A stretch of DNA of 64,000 bases from NCBI GenBank assembly GCA_905618945.1, contig CAJQTF010000010.1, positions 1-64,000 of the forward strand, read 5' to 3'. Of the stretch, positions 47,562-58,647 are shown piece by piece. Position 1 is the first letter of the stretch. Each line of letters begins with the position of its first letter. The notes under the pieces were generated by a model, which was given only the letters and a program-made list of their open reading frames with translations, was not told the DNA's origin and did no database searches. The position numbers and the translations under genes are program-made. The DNA comes from an uncultured Methylophilaceae bacterium. Its GTDB lineage: Bacteria; Pseudomonadota; Gammaproteobacteria; Burkholderiales; Methylophilaceae.

Positions 47562-48327
47562 AGCTTTATTAACCTTTGATGTTGTAACCTTAATGCCAGA
47601 AATGTTTTTGGCAATAAGTGATTATGGAGTGACTGGAAGAGCATTTAAGGAAAATATTGTTAATCTGAATTTATGGAACCCAAGAGAGTTCTCAATGGAT
47701 CTTCATAAAACAGTAGATGATAGAACTTACGGCGGAGGCCCGGGAATGCTTATGACGGCCGACCCATTAGTAAAATCTATTGAAGCAGCTAAGAAAAGAC
47801 AAGATAAATTAGGGTTAAAAAATAGTAAAGTTATTCATATGACCCCTAGAGGAAAATTACTAAGTCATAATGAAATTAAAAGATTGTTAAGCTGTGAAGG
47901 ACTCGTGATAATTACGAGTAGATATGAAGGCATTGATGAGAGAGTAAATAATTGGGTTGATGAAGAAGTCTCAATTGGAGACTATGTGTTAAGTGGTGGG
48001 GAATTACCTGCAATGACGATGATGGATTGTCTTATTAGGCAATTACCTGGCGTATTAAACGATGATGAATCGGCAACACAAGATTCTTTTGTTAACGGCC
48101 TATTAGACCATTCGCATTTTACACGCCCCGAGATTTTTAAAAAAATGAAGGTACCTGAAGTTTTATTATCAGGAGATCATGAAAAAATTAGGTTATGGCG
48201 GTTAAAGGAGTCACTAAAACTAACCTGGATAAAACGCCCAGATTTATTGGCTAAGAAGTTGTTGACAAAAGAAGAGGCTCGGCTGCTTGAAGAAATTCAA
48301 ATTGAGCAGGAACAAGGCTCTATATAA
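47548..48327 (+). CDS. trmD: tRNA (guanine-N1)-methyltransferase
   Basis: [54 protein letters not shown]. Confidence 0.97.
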   Translation: MRASKALLTFDVVTLMPEMFLAISDYGVTGRAFKENIVNLNLWNPREFSMDLHKTVDDRTYGGGPGMLMTADPLVKSIEAAKKRQDKLGLKNSKVIHMTPRGKLLSHNEIKRLLSCEGLVIITSRYEGIDERVNNWVDEEVSIGDYVLSGGELPAMTMMDCLIRQLPGVLNDDESATQDSFVNGLLDHSHFTRPEIFKKMKVPEVLLSGDHEKIRLWRLKESLKLTWIKRPDLLAKKLLTKEEARLLEEIQIEQEQGSI

Positions 48328-48346
48328 TTTAAAAGGAACAGGAATC

Positions 48347-48862
48347 ATGGCAAATATTATTGAAACATTAGAACAAGAAGAAATAGCACGTTTAGGAAAA
48401 AAAATTCCAAAATTTTCACCAGGAGATTCAGTAGTAGTAGGTGTTAATGTTGTTGAAGGAACAAGAAAACGAGTTCAAGTTTTTGAGGGAGTTGTTATCT
48501 CTAGAAGAAATAGAGGATTAAATTCATCATTTATTGTTCGTAAAATCTCTTCAGGTGAGGGAATTGAAAGGACTTTTCAACTGCATTCACCACAAATTGA
48601 AAGTATTGTTATTAAAAGTCGAGGTGATGTACGTAGAGCGAAGTTATTTTACTTACGTGAACGGTCTGGGAAATCTGCAAGAATTAAAGAGCGTTTAAAA
48701 ATACGTGAAAGTGATAGTGAGTTTGAAGAAATTCCAGATATGTTAGTTGAGGAAGCTCCAGAAGCGGCAGAAGCGGCAGAAGCAGCTCCAGCGGCAGAAG
48801 CAGCTCCAGCGGCAGAAGCAGCTCCAGCGGCAGAAGCAGAATCAGGTGAGAAACCTGCTTAA
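48347..48862 (+). CDS. rplS: 50S ribosomal protein L19 with repeat-bearing C-terminal extension
   Basis: [57 protein letters not shown]; tail [27 protein letters not shown]. Confidence 0.96.
   Translation: MANIIETLEQEEIARLGKKIPKFSPGDSVVVGVNVVEGTRKRVQVFEGVVISRRNRGLNSSFIVRKISSGEGIERTFQLHSPQIESIVIKSRGDVRRAKLFYLRERSGKSARIKERLKIRESDSEFEEIPDMLVEEAPEAAEAAEAAPAAEAAPAAEAAPAAEAESGEKPA
48781..48834 (+). repeat. 18-bp tandem repeat x3 within rplS 3' end
   Basis: AGCAGCTCCAGCGGCAGA repeated three times exactly. Confidence 0.9.
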
Positions 48863-48879
48863 ATAAAATTTTAAGTATA

Positions 48880-48908
48880 AAAAAGCCCCATAATTTGGGG
48901 TTTTTTTA
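48880..48908 (+). terminator. Rho-independent terminator after rplS
   Basis: AAAAAGCCCCATAATTTGGGGTTTTTTT hairpin plus T-run. Confidence 0.85.
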
Positions 48909-48939
48909 TTTTACTCATAAAAACTTAATGAAAAGATAG

Positions 48940-49890
48940 ATGAATAGCTTTAGAATAAAAGCAATGGATAATGAATCTAAAATAATACCTAAAAATAACC
49001 ACATAAAAAATGAGATTATTGATAGATTTATTGACCATTTATGGCTACAAGATGGATTATCTAAAAACACATTAAATAGCTATCGATTTGATTTAGAATT
49101 ATTTACAGAATGGCTAACTAAAAAATTAAAAAAAAATATATTAGATGTATCTCAGGCTGACATTCAGCAGTATCTTTCATTTAAATTCCCTACATCTAAA
49201 GCACGGAGTATTTCAAGATTACTTGCTACCCTTAGGCGATTATTTAGGTATTTATTAAGGGAAAATAAAGTAAAAATTGACCCCACTTTAGAGATACTCA
49301 GTCCAAAGATTCCAAAATCACTACCAAAAAGCTTAAGTGAAGAAGAGGTCGAATCTCTTTTAAATACTCCTAATGTTAAAACTATTTGTGGATTAAGAGA
49401 TAAGGCAATGCTTGAATTATTATACGCTTGTGGCCTTCGCGTTTCTGAGTTAGTTAACATACTTCTGACTGAGCTAAGCATGACTGAAGGGGTTATAAGG
49501 GTTACAGGTAAAGGAAGTAAAACTAGATTAGTTCCTATGGGGGAAGAAGCAGTAGATTGGATTAAGAGGTATATTAATGAGAGTAGAAATAATATTTTAA
49601 AAAAAAAGACATCTAAATATCTCTTTATTACAATTCGTGGGAGTGCAATGACAAGGCAGGCATTTTGGTATTTGATAAAAAGATATTCAATTATTGCTAA
49701 AATAAAAAAACCAATGTCACCTCATATACTAAGACATGCATTTGCAACACATTTGATCAATCACGGGGCAGATTTAAGAGTGGTTCAGATGCTTCTTGGC
49801 CATAGCGATATTTCAACAACACAAATCTATACCCATGTTGCAAGAGAAAGATTAAAAAAACTTCATGAATCTCACCACCCAAGAGGGTAG
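48940..49890 (+). CDS. xerD: site-specific tyrosine recombinase XerD-like (start uncertain)
   Basis: Tyrosine recombinase residues: CGLRVSELV (R), SPHILRHAFATHLI (HxxR), LLGHSDISTTQIYTHV (H...Y). Confidence 0.9.
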   Translation: MNSFRIKAMDNESKIIPKNNHIKNEIIDRFIDHLWLQDGLSKNTLNSYRFDLELFTEWLTKKLKKNILDVSQADIQQYLSFKFPTSKARSISRLLATLRRLFRYLLRENKVKIDPTLEILSPKIPKSLPKSLSEEEVESLLNTPNVKTICGLRDKAMLELLYACGLRVSELVNILLTELSMTEGVIRVTGKGSKTRLVPMGEEAVDWIKRYINESRNNILKKKTSKYLFITIRGSAMTRQAFWYLIKRYSIIAKIKKPMSPHILRHAFATHLINHGADLRVVQMLLGHSDISTTQIYTHVARERLKKLHESHHPRG

Positions 49891-49893
49891 TTT

Positions 49894-50241
49894 TTATCGT
49901 TCTAAAATAATGCCAACAAAGTCTGTATCAGGAAGAATCTTTTTTTTTGATATTTTTAATATAATTTTTTCAAAGTGAAATTTCTCTTTTAAGCGGCTAA
50001 TAATATCCTCACCAAAATCCTCAAGAAGGCGATATTCATGTTTTAAGGCAATCAATTTTATTTCAGATTCAATTAAGGAATAGTCAATTGTCTTAGAAAT
50101 ATCATCTTCAGTAAAGATTTGATTTCCTTTTAGTTGGATATCGACATCAATGATAAGTTGTTGGGAAACAGCTCTTTCCCAATCTGGCACACCAATTTTA
50201 GTATTTAATTTAAGACCATGCAGAAAAATATTATTTGTCAT
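49894..50241 (-). CDS. folB: dihydroneopterin aldolase
   Basis: IFLHGLKLNTKIGVPDWERAVSQQLIIDVDIQ. Confidence 0.9.
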   Translation of the reverse strand: MTNNIFLHGLKLNTKIGVPDWERAVSQQLIIDVDIQLKGNQIFTEDDISKTIDYSLIESEIKLIALKHEYRLLEDFGEDIISRLKEKFHFEKIILKISKKKILPDTDFVGIILER

Positions 50242-50276
50242 GAAGAATTTAATGTTTTTGAAATATAATAAGTACT

Positions 50277-50864
50277 ATGATAAATCAAATTTTCTTTATT
50301 TCTAGTGCTTATTTAATCGGATCTCTATCTTTTGGGATAATAGTTAGTAAGTTTTTTAATCTCTCAGATCCAAGAACTATTGGATCAAAAAACCCTGGGG
50401 CTACAAATGTTTTAAGAACAGGTAATAAATTTGCTGCAATTCTGACATTAGTAGGAGATATCTTTAAAGCTACTATTGTTGTCAAGATTGCAATATGTAT
50501 CGGTTTAAACGACTTAGAGACGATGCAAGTTTGTTTGGCAGTATTGATAGGACACACCTATCCAATTTACTATAAATTTAAAGGTGGTAAGGGGGTTGCA
50601 ACAGCTCTAGGTATTTTGTTGGCAATTAATTGGATATTAGCATTAAGTGCAATTTGTATTTGGCTAATCATTTTCTCTATATGGCGATATTCTTCTTTAG
50701 CGGCTATTATTGCATCGTTATCTGTCCCAATTATTAGTTATTTCTTAAATGAAACATCATATATATTAATTACGAATATTTTAATTGCTGTTTTAATTTT
50801 TTTCAACCATCGCGTAAATATCAAAAACTTAATTAAAGGTATCGAGCCAAGCTTTAAAAAGTAG
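50277..50864 (+). CDS. plsY: acyl-phosphate glycerol-3-phosphate acyltransferase
   Basis: [40 protein letters not shown]. Confidence 0.95.
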   Translation: MINQIFFISSAYLIGSLSFGIIVSKFFNLSDPRTIGSKNPGATNVLRTGNKFAAILTLVGDIFKATIVVKIAICIGLNDLETMQVCLAVLIGHTYPIYYKFKGGKGVATALGILLAINWILALSAICIWLIIFSIWRYSSLAAIIASLSVPIISYFLNETSYILITNILIAVLIFFNHRVNIKNLIKGIEPSFKK

Positions 50865-51870
50865 ATTCAGTCTCAGATAATTTCCATCTTGGCTGCACAG
50901 AAAATTTATAATCATTTTTGGAAGATAGATGAGCTCTAAGAGCTCCTGCTAGTGCAATCATAGCTCCGTTGTCTGTACAAAATTCTAGTTTTGGAAAATA
51001 AGCTGTAAAATTTTCACTTTTAGAATGAAGTATTAATTTTTCTCTTAGTTTTTTATTTGCTCCAACCCCTCCAGAAACTACAAGTCTTTTATACCCAGTA
51101 TGTTTTAGAGCTTTAATAGATTTTTTTACTAGCACATCTGTAATGGATTCTTGAAAAGCAAAAGCAATATTCGCCTTAATTGTATTCGTTAGTTTTGGTT
51201 GTTTTTTTACTAAAGTTAAAACAGCAGTCTTAAGCCCACTAAAACTAAAATCAAATCCATGAGTATGAAATAGGGGTCTAGGAAGTTCAAATTTAGCAAC
51301 ACCTTCATTGGCTAATTCTGATAACGCAGCACCACCAGGGTAACCTAGCCCAAGTAGCTTCGCTGTTTTATCAAAAGCTTCACCTGCTGCATCATCTAAA
51401 GTGTCACCCAATATTTCGTATTGACCAATACCTTTAACGTCAATCAATTGAGAATGCCCACCTGATACTAAAAGCGCTAAAAAAGGAAAGGATGGCTTAT
51501 CATCTTCAAGCATCGGGGCTAATAAATGACCTTCAAGATGATGTACTGGTATGGATGGAATATTGAGTGAATATGCTAAGGCTTCAGCTAAAGTACTTCC
51601 AACTAAAAGAGCTCCAGATAAACCAGGACCTGCAGTGTATGCAATCGAGTCAATCGAATCAATTGAGATAGAATTATCTCTTAGCAATTGATCAATCAAT
51701 GGAATGATATATTTTATGTGGTCACGGGAGGCAAGTTCAGGAACTACTCCACCATATAAAGAATGAAGTTTAATTTGAGAATGTAAAGTATGCCCTAAAA
51801 GACCTTTATCTGAGTCATAGATAGCAATCCCTGTTTCATCACATGAGCTTTCAATACCAAGAACAAGCAT
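50854..51870 (-). CDS. tsaD: tRNA N6-adenosine threonylcarbamoyltransferase
   Basis: [51 protein letters not shown]. Confidence 0.97.
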   Translation of the reverse strand: MLVLGIESSCDETGIAIYDSDKGLLGHTLHSQIKLHSLYGGVVPELASRDHIKYIIPLIDQLLRDNSISIDSIDSIAYTAGPGLSGALLVGSTLAEALAYSLNIPSIPVHHLEGHLLAPMLEDDKPSFPFLALLVSGGHSQLIDVKGIGQYEILGDTLDDAAGEAFDKTAKLLGLGYPGGAALSELANEGVAKFELPRPLFHTHGFDFSFSGLKTAVLTLVKKQPKLTNTIKANIAFAFQESITDVLVKKSIKALKHTGYKRLVVSGGVGANKKLREKLILHSKSENFTAYFPKLEFCTDNGAMIALAGALRAHLSSKNDYKFSVQPRWKLSETESTF

Positions 51871-51940
51871 TTAAATAGTATTTTTTCTTATATATGGTTG
51901 AAAAAAAAGAATATTAGCATTAAAATGGCACACTTTCTTA

Positions 51941-51964
51941 AATTAGTATAAATATTTACTAATT
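51941..51964. promoter_or_regulatory. Inverted repeat AATTAGTA-N8-TACTAATT in rpsU upstream region
   Basis: 8-bp perfect arms, read directly; function unknown. Confidence 0.35.
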
Positions 51965-51993
51965 CAAAGATTCAAACTTTAAAGAGATTATTG

Positions 51994-52206
51994 ATGTCAA
52001 CAGTAAAAGTAAAAGAAAACGAACCATTTGATGTAGCACTTAGAAGGTTTAAAAGACTTGTTGAGAAAACAGGATTGTTAAACGATTTGCGCGCTAGAGA
52101 ATTTTATGAAAAGCCAACATGGGAACGAAAAAGAAAAGCTGCAGCAGCCGTCAAAAGACAATATAGACTTCTAAGAAATCAGATGCTTCCACCAAAACTT
52201 TTTTAA
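51994..52206 (+). CDS. rpsU: 30S ribosomal protein S21
   Basis: [43 protein letters not shown]. Confidence 0.95.
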   Translation: MSTVKVKENEPFDVALRRFKRLVEKTGLLNDLRAREFYEKPTWERKRKAAAAVKRQYRLLRNQMLPPKLF

Positions 52207-52213
52207 GTTAAAA

Positions 52214-52657
52214 GTGCCATTAAAGCTCCAAATTACTGACGACATGAAATCTGCAATGCGCAGTAAAGATTCTTCTCGTCTAGGAACTATTAGGCTTCTT
52301 CTAGCCGCAATCAAACAAAAGGAAGTTGATGAGCGAATCGATCTCGTTGATTCTGATATTATCTCAATAATTGATAAGATGTTAAAGCAGCGACGTGATT
52401 CCATTGAAGCATTTAATAAAGCAAATCGTAATGATTTAGTTGAAAAAGAAGAGTCTGAGCTCAAAGTACTTCAAGAATATATGCCTCAGCAATTAACGGA
52501 AAAAGAAGTTGAGAAAGTTATTATTGATACAATTGAAAGTGTTGGAGCTAATTCAATGAAGGACATGGGTGCAATAATGAACATCCTTAAACCTAAGCTA
52601 GCCGGTAAAACTAATATGGCTGATGTCTCAAAAAAAATTAAGACAAAACTTACTTAA
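52214..52657 (+). CDS. yqeY: GatB/YqeY domain protein, GTG start
   Basis: MKSAMRSKDSSRLGTIRLLLAAIKQKEVDERI; in rpsU-dnaG operon. Confidence 0.93.
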   Translation: MPLKLQITDDMKSAMRSKDSSRLGTIRLLLAAIKQKEVDERIDLVDSDIISIIDKMLKQRRDSIEAFNKANRNDLVEKEESELKVLQEYMPQQLTEKEVEKVIIDTIESVGANSMKDMGAIMNILKPKLAGKTNMADVSKKIKTKLT

Positions 52658-52721
52658 ATTTTTTAAGAGTTAATTCATAATTGGGCACGCATATTGGTAA
52701 ATATTAAGATAATATTTAATA

Positions 52722-54443
52722 ATGATCCCAGAATCTTTTATCCAAGAACTTTTAAATAGAATTGACGTTGTTGATGTCATTGATAAAAAAGTTACACTTA
52801 AAAAAGCAGGGGCAAACTATTTAGCTTGTTGCCCATTTCACCAAGAAAAAACCCCATCCTTTACTGTAAGCCCATCAAAACAGTTTTATCATTGTTTTGG
52901 TTGTGGTGAACATGGCTCTGCAATAAGTTTTTTAATTGAATATGAGGGATTAACTTTTGTTGATGCTATTACTGAGCTTGCTAATTCAATTGGTTTAAAG
53001 GTGCCAAATGATGCACCTCAGAGAATAGAAAAAAGTACTGAGTATGCAAATTTAGAAGAAGTAATTAAAATCGCAAGTATTTTTTATCAAAAGCAATTAA
53101 GAGGGTCATCAAAAGCGATAAATTATTTAAAATCACGAGGATTGACTGGAGAAATAGCTAAGGAATTTTCAATTGGTTACGCTCCAGAAGGGTGGCAGAA
53201 TTTAAAAATACCCTTTAACAAATATGAAGATGACATTCTTGTAAAGGCAGGTCTGGTAGTCAAAAATGAAAAAGGAAAGCACTATGATCGGTTTCGAGAT
53301 CGAATTATATTTCCCATCTATAGTGATAAGGGAAAGATGATTGGCTTTGGAGGGAGGGTAATCAATTCAGAGGATACTCCTAAATATTATAACTCTCCTG
53401 AGACGCCTCTATTTCAAAAAAGTTACGAACTTTATGGATTATTATCGTCAAGGAAACCGATTAGAGAAAAAGGCTATGTATTAGTTGTTGAGGGCTATAT
53501 GGATGTAGTCGGGCTTGCACAAAGTAATATTAAAAATGTTGTGGCAACACTTGGAACAGCGACTACAGAGTTTCATATTAAGAAGTTAATGAGATACACA
53601 AAAGAGATTATTTTTTGTTTTGATGGGGATGATGCTGGCAGGAGTGCGGCATGGAGGGCGATGAATAATGCTTTAGTTTCAGTTACTGATAGTACTCAAT
53701 TAAAATTTTTATTTTTACCAGATGGGCATGATCCAGATTCATTTGTCAGGGAGAATTCTTCAAAAGATTTTGAATTGCTAGTTAAACAGGCAACTCCATT
53801 AACTGAATATATAATAAAATATCTAACTAAAAATAATGATCTTGTCACTTCAGAAAAGAAAGTTCAGTTTCTTAATGAAATTAAGCCCATATTAAAAGAA
53901 ATCACTGCCATAAAATTATTATTGTTGTTTAAAAAAAGAATAGCAGAATTAATCAATCTTAATATTGAAGAGATTGATCAAATATTAGAGATAAAAAAAA
54001 CATATACACAAAAAGCTAGTATTAAATTACCAAATCGTCTTCCAATTAGCGCTAAAAGAAGATTTTGTCTTTTACTTATCCTAAGACCAGATTTAATTGA
54101 ACAAGAAGATTTAAAGTTTTTTACTTCGGAGAGTGTTGATGACAAGTTAATATTAGCGATAATAGAGGTTACAAATAATAAGGGAGAATATAATTCAGCA
54201 GCGATTATGCATTTTATATCAAGTCGATTTGATGGTGAACTAGTTAAACAAATTCAAGAGCAACTTACAAAATTTGATGATGAAATGGAAATGCAGGAAG
54301 AAATTAAAGCTTTAAGATTTAGTATAAAAAAACGTCATTTTTCTTTAACAAATAAAAATAAACTTAATGAGGCAACAAAAAAAAGCTTAGATTCACTTTC
54401 TGAAGAAGAGAGAGAATTTATAAAAAATATAGGAAAATTATAA
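52722..54443 (+). CDS. dnaG: DNA primase
   Basis: CHC2 zinc finger CPFHQEKTPSFTVSPSKQFYHCFGCG; Toprim VVEGYMDVVGLAQ, FCFDGDDAGRSAAWRA. Confidence 0.97.
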   Translation: MIPESFIQELLNRIDVVDVIDKKVTLKKAGANYLACCPFHQEKTPSFTVSPSKQFYHCFGCGEHGSAISFLIEYEGLTFVDAITELANSIGLKVPNDAPQRIEKSTEYANLEEVIKIASIFYQKQLRGSSKAINYLKSRGLTGEIAKEFSIGYAPEGWQNLKIPFNKYEDDILVKAGLVVKNEKGKHYDRFRDRIIFPIYSDKGKMIGFGGRVINSEDTPKYYNSPETPLFQKSYELYGLLSSRKPIREKGYVLVVEGYMDVVGLAQSNIKNVVATLGTATTEFHIKKLMRYTKEIIFCFDGDDAGRSAAWRAMNNALVSVTDSTQLKFLFLPDGHDPDSFVRENSSKDFELLVKQATPLTEYIIKYLTKNNDLVTSEKKVQFLNEIKPILKEITAIKLLLLFKKRIAELINLNIEEIDQILEIKKTYTQKASIKLPNRLPISAKRRFCLLLILRPDLIEQEDLKFFTSESVDDKLILAIIEVTNNKGEYNSAAIMHFISSRFDGELVKQIQEQLTKFDDEMEMQEEIKALRFSIKKRHFSLTNKNKLNEATKKSLDSLSEEEREFIKNIGKL

Positions 54444-54582
54444 GCAATTGATTTTAATGATTTTTATAAGATAAAATATAAAAGTTAATTGATTTAAAAG
54501 CGATACTCTGATAAAATCCAAAGTCCAAAAATTGATATATATCATTATATTTTCAGCCCCATATAAATAATCAGAGGTAGCC

Positions 54583-56547
54583 ATGGCAAGACCTAAGAAA
54601 AATCCAGCAGATAAAAAAACCAAACGAGTTACTAGAGTTAAAAAACTTAAAGACCTTTATTTAAAGGATGCGGCTAATAACCCTGAAGAAGCTGAAAAGA
54701 GAAGAATGCAATTAAAAGCTTTAATTATCCTAGGAAAGGAAAGAGGCTATTTAACTTACGCAGAAATTAATGACCATCTGCCTGATGAGATTACCGAAAG
54801 CGACCAAGTGGAAGGCATTATCGGCATTATTAATGATATGGGTATTATGGTCTATGAGCAGGCACCTGATGCCGAAGAGTTATTATTGTCTGATGCTCCT
54901 GCTCCAGTAACAGATGAAGAAGCTGCTGAGGAAGCAGAACAAGCATTGGCTACAGTTGATTCTGAATTTGGTCGAACAACTGATCCTGTTCGTATGTATA
55001 TGCGAGAAATGGGAACAGTTGACTTGCTGACAAGAGAAGGTGAAATTGTAATTGCAAAACGTATTGAAGAGGGCCTAAGAAGTATGGTTCAGGCAATTTC
55101 AGCATGCCCAGGAATCATTGAAGACTTAATGACAATAGCTGAAAAAGTAAAAAAAGCTGAAATAGGCGTCGATGAATTTGTAGACGGCTTAATAGATATG
55201 GAGGCAGAAAAAGAATTGGCAAAGGTAGAAGCTGCATTAGAGCTTGAGGCTTCGGATTCTCAGGAAGAGGAAGCTGATGATGAAAATGATACAGGTAAGG
55301 CAAGTGGAATGTCGCCTGAAGATTTAGCTGAATTAACAGCCGAAGTGTTAAGGCGTTTTGCTGTTATTAAAAAAGCGCATAAGAAATTAGGAGATTTACG
55401 CGCTAAACAGAAATGGATGGATGATCCTGAATATCAAAAAAATCAAGATAATATTCTTAAAGAGCTTGTTAATTTTAGATTTGCTTCAAAATTTGTTGAA
55501 TTATTGTGCGATAAAATTAGAACATTTATTATTCAGATTAGGTCCCATGAAAGACAAATAATGGAATTCTGTATCGACAACTCTAAAATGCCTAGAGCAC
55601 ATTTTGTTAAAAATTTTCCAGGAAATGAAACAGATTTAAAATGGCTTAAACAGCAAATGAAGGTGGATAAACCCTATGTTGCTGAATTGGAAAGAAGAAA
55701 GCATGACATTATAGATCAGCAAAAGAAATTAGTTGCATTAGAGATTGAATCTGGAATTCCAATTAAGAATTTTAAAGAGATTAATAAGCAGATGGTTTCT
55801 GGAGAATTCAGAGCAAAAAAAGCAAAGCGTGAAATGATAGAGGCGAACTTAAGACTGGTTATATCAATTGCTAAAAAATACACCAATCGCGGCTTACAGT
55901 TTTTAGATTTAATTCAGGAAGGCAATATTGGACTTATGAAAGCTGTTGATAAGTTTGAATATCGCAGGGGTTATAAATTTTCAACTTATGCAACTTGGTG
56001 GATTCGTCAAGCTATTACTCGTTCAATTGCTGATCAAGCTAGAACAATTCGTATTCCAGTTCATATGATTGAAACTATAAATAAAATGAACCGAATTTCT
56101 AGGCAAATTTTGCAATCTACAGGGCAAGAGCCTGAGCCATCAGAATTAGCAGAGAAGATGGAAATGCCTGAGGAGAAAATTAGAAAGATATTAAAAATAT
56201 CTAAAGAGCCAATTTCAATGGAAACACCAATTGGGGACGATGAAGATTCACACCTAGGTGATTTTATAGAAGATGTTGGAACGTTGACTCCCGATGATGC
56301 AGCCGTATATGCAAGCTTAAGAAATGTAACATCAGAAATCTTAGAAGGATTGACACCTCGTGAAGCAAAAGTTCTAAGAATGAGATTCGGCATAGAAATG
56401 AATACAGACCATACGCTTGAAGAGGTTGGAAAGCAGTTTGATGTGACTCGAGAAAGAATACGTCAGATTGAAGCAAAAGCGCTTCGAAAATTAAGGCATC
56501 CTACAAGATCTGAAAGATTAAAAAGCTTCTTAGAGGCTAAAGAGTAA
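54583..56547 (+). CDS. rpoD: RNA polymerase sigma-70 factor RpoD
   Basis: [44 protein letters not shown]; region 4 [31 protein letters not shown]. Confidence 0.97.
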   Translation: MARPKKNPADKKTKRVTRVKKLKDLYLKDAANNPEEAEKRRMQLKALIILGKERGYLTYAEINDHLPDEITESDQVEGIIGIINDMGIMVYEQAPDAEELLLSDAPAPVTDEEAAEEAEQALATVDSEFGRTTDPVRMYMREMGTVDLLTREGEIVIAKRIEEGLRSMVQAISACPGIIEDLMTIAEKVKKAEIGVDEFVDGLIDMEAEKELAKVEAALELEASDSQEEEADDENDTGKASGMSPEDLAELTAEVLRRFAVIKKAHKKLGDLRAKQKWMDDPEYQKNQDNILKELVNFRFASKFVELLCDKIRTFIIQIRSHERQIMEFCIDNSKMPRAHFVKNFPGNETDLKWLKQQMKVDKPYVAELERRKHDIIDQQKKLVALEIESGIPIKNFKEINKQMVSGEFRAKKAKREMIEANLRLVISIAKKYTNRGLQFLDLIQEGNIGLMKAVDKFEYRRGYKFSTYATWWIRQAITRSIADQARTIRIPVHMIETINKMNRISRQILQSTGQEPEPSELAEKMEMPEEKIRKILKISKEPISMETPIGDDEDSHLGDFIEDVGTLTPDDAAVYASLRNVTSEILEGLTPREAKVLRMRFGIEMNTDHTLEEVGKQFDVTRERIRQIEAKALRKLRHPTRSERLKSFLEAKE

Positions 56548-56554
56548 AACTAAA

Positions 56555-56631
<77 letters not shown>

Positions 56632-56643
56632 ATCAATACAAGG

Positions 56644-56676
56644 CTTTTAGGGGATTCTTCTTCTAAAAGTTTTTTT
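56644..56676 (+). terminator. Putative Rho-independent terminator after tRNA
   Basis: CTTTTAG...CTAAAAG 7-bp stem followed by T7. Confidence 0.65.
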
Positions 56677-56842
56677 AATTATCACCACAGACTAAATATA
56701 GACTACAAATTTATTTTTTTAAAAAAATAAGGTTAATCCTTTAATCAAATATAAATCTTATTTCTTCAAATACTTCCGTAAAATTTTTACTTGCTGTCAT
56801 CGGTTTTAATTTAACCAGAGGACTTATAAATACAAAATCAAT

Positions 56843-58423
56843 TTATTTGAAATCTTTTAATCTATAAATTGTGCCCGCTTTCCAGCCGTAATTAATTTTT
56901 AAATTTAATGGAAGAATTCCAACTTTGTTATAAAGATTTGTTTTCTCAATAATATCTGGAAGTGCTTTTTGGCCTGGAGTCATATAAAAAGTACTTAAAT
57001 GTGTAGTTACAATTATAGTAGGGCGATAGTATTTTATATCCTTTATAATTTTATCTTCATCCTTATCATATTTTATATAAAGGTTTGCCAAATTATGTAT
57101 TGCGTATGATGGGGGAAGTAATCCGGTCAGTGGGAATAATGGGTCCATATAGCCACTTATAGCCAAAGTTGAATCTTCACGGCTGAGCTCGTAAACCTTC
57201 CTCGCCGCGATTAAATATTGACTTTTTTCAATTGTCTCCTTAATTCGAAATACTTCAACAAATCTGATCCAGTTAACTACATCTGATGGAGAGTATATTT
57301 TAGAGCTTTTTATAATAGTTTTATTTATAGTTGGTAAAATCACAATCAGACTCATTAAGCTAATAATTATTATCGCTGATTTTTTTATTTTTTTAGATTC
57401 TTGAATGTTTAGATGTCTCCAACCCATTGCAGTCAGTCCAGCCAATCCAGGGAGGCAGCTAGCAAAATGATATAAAAATGGAAGTTTTAATATAGGCTCT
57501 AAAAGTGGTATCAACACAATTGCTAGCCAAAATAAAAGACGACTCATATTGATTGCTTTTTCATCTGCACTATATAATTTAATAAGATAAATAAGTGAAA
57601 GAGAGGAAGTGACTAAAATAACCCAATTATTTTTGATTGATAATAAACCAAAAGTATTAAAGTTTGTTTTACTAATTTGTTCGAAAAGCACAATGAAATC
57701 AGCAGCAGACATATATCCGCTAATAAAATTGGATAAGTCCCATCCTCGTAGCATGAACACAACACTAAGCACACTAAATCCTATTACTGCAGAGCCGATT
57801 AAGTATTTAACAAGTGCGCGCCATCCATAACCAATAAGTATTGAAATACCTGCTAATAGAAAGAAAGGTAGGAATGGCTCTCTTAATAGAATGCCGATAG
57901 AAATAAGCCCACCAATTAAATAAAACGAGAAACTATCTTTTTTGGTAGTATTTTGCCAGATAAGTAATGCTGTGAATAAAGGAAGGTATGCAACCCAAAT
58001 ACTATTTTTAAATCCATATGCAATAACTCCACTATCATTCATAAGCACTAGCAGAGCCGCCATTAAAATTACTGTGAAAAGTGTGCTACCACTTTCTTTT
58101 AAAATTACTTTAAATAAAATAATAGAGGTCACTAATGCAATAAGCCCATCAATAACTCTTAACATTATGAATTGATTCACTTCGAGACCAAATACCCAAG
58201 AAGTCATAAATGGATACAAATCTAATTTACTTAAAAGAAGTTTATTTTCAAGACCTGAAAATATAGCCTCCCAATAACGTTGGCTATGAAATGTATTAGT
58301 ACCATCATCACTATTAGGTAGGCCCGCAAAAAGTTGTAACCTTAAAAATCCAGTAGTTAATATGGTAATAGAAAAAGCAAGAAAAAATTGAAGCGCTTTA
58401 GGTTTCATTAAAGTATTTAACAT
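56843..58423 (-). CDS. polytopic membrane protein, GT-C-like (paralog A)
   Basis: 526 aa, multiple hydrophobic segments; extensive similarity to the neighbouring 526-aa ORF; C-terminus AGTIYRLKDFK. Confidence 0.6.
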   Translation of the reverse strand: MLNTLMKPKALQFFLAFSITILTTGFLRLQLFAGLPNSDDGTNTFHSQRYWEAIFSGLENKLLLSKLDLYPFMTSWVFGLEVNQFIMLRVIDGLIALVTSIILFKVILKESGSTLFTVILMAALLVLMNDSGVIAYGFKNSIWVAYLPLFTALLIWQNTTKKDSFSFYLIGGLISIGILLREPFLPFFLLAGISILIGYGWRALVKYLIGSAVIGFSVLSVVFMLRGWDLSNFISGYMSAADFIVLFEQISKTNFNTFGLLSIKNNWVILVTSSLSLIYLIKLYSADEKAINMSRLLFWLAIVLIPLLEPILKLPFLYHFASCLPGLAGLTAMGWRHLNIQESKKIKKSAIIIISLMSLIVILPTINKTIIKSSKIYSPSDVVNWIRFVEVFRIKETIEKSQYLIAARKVYELSREDSTLAISGYMDPLFPLTGLLPPSYAIHNLANLYIKYDKDEDKIIKDIKYYRPTIIVTTHLSTFYMTPGQKALPDIIEKTNLYNKVGILPLNLKINYGWKAGTIYRLKDFK

Positions 58424-58606
58424 TTGAATTAATTATCGCATAGGTTTTTTTTTAGAGATAGTCAAATTATATAGGATAAGGAAGATATTAATTTTAGGTA
58501 CAGATGGATTTGTCGATAAAATTTAAAAGATTATTTTGAAAAAATAAGGCTATTTTATATGGTTAGCGAGTTAAAGAATATTATATAGAAGGGGGTTTTA
58601 GAGACT

Positions 58607-58647
58607 TTTCAAATAAATTTCTAAAATATTGAAAAATTTATTTGAAA
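58607..58647. repeat. 14-bp perfect inverted repeat at the 3' end of paralog B
   Basis: TTTCAAATAAATTT (58607-58620) and AAATTTATTTGAAA (58634-58647), overlapping the stop codon of the - strand gene. Confidence 0.8.

Noticed and set aside
48751-48845. rplS repeat tract as a CRISPR-like or intergenic repeat array
   Set aside because: It is an in-frame coding tandem repeat with no spacers.
48940-49890. Tyrosine recombinase as a mobile-element integrase
   Set aside because: Sequence and core context (next to folB/plsY/tsaD) fit housekeeping XerD; it is not next to the tRNA.
54533-54544. TGATATATATCA palindrome upstream of rpoD
   Set aside because: 12-bp alternating AT palindrome is likely by chance in such AT-rich sequence; no further support.
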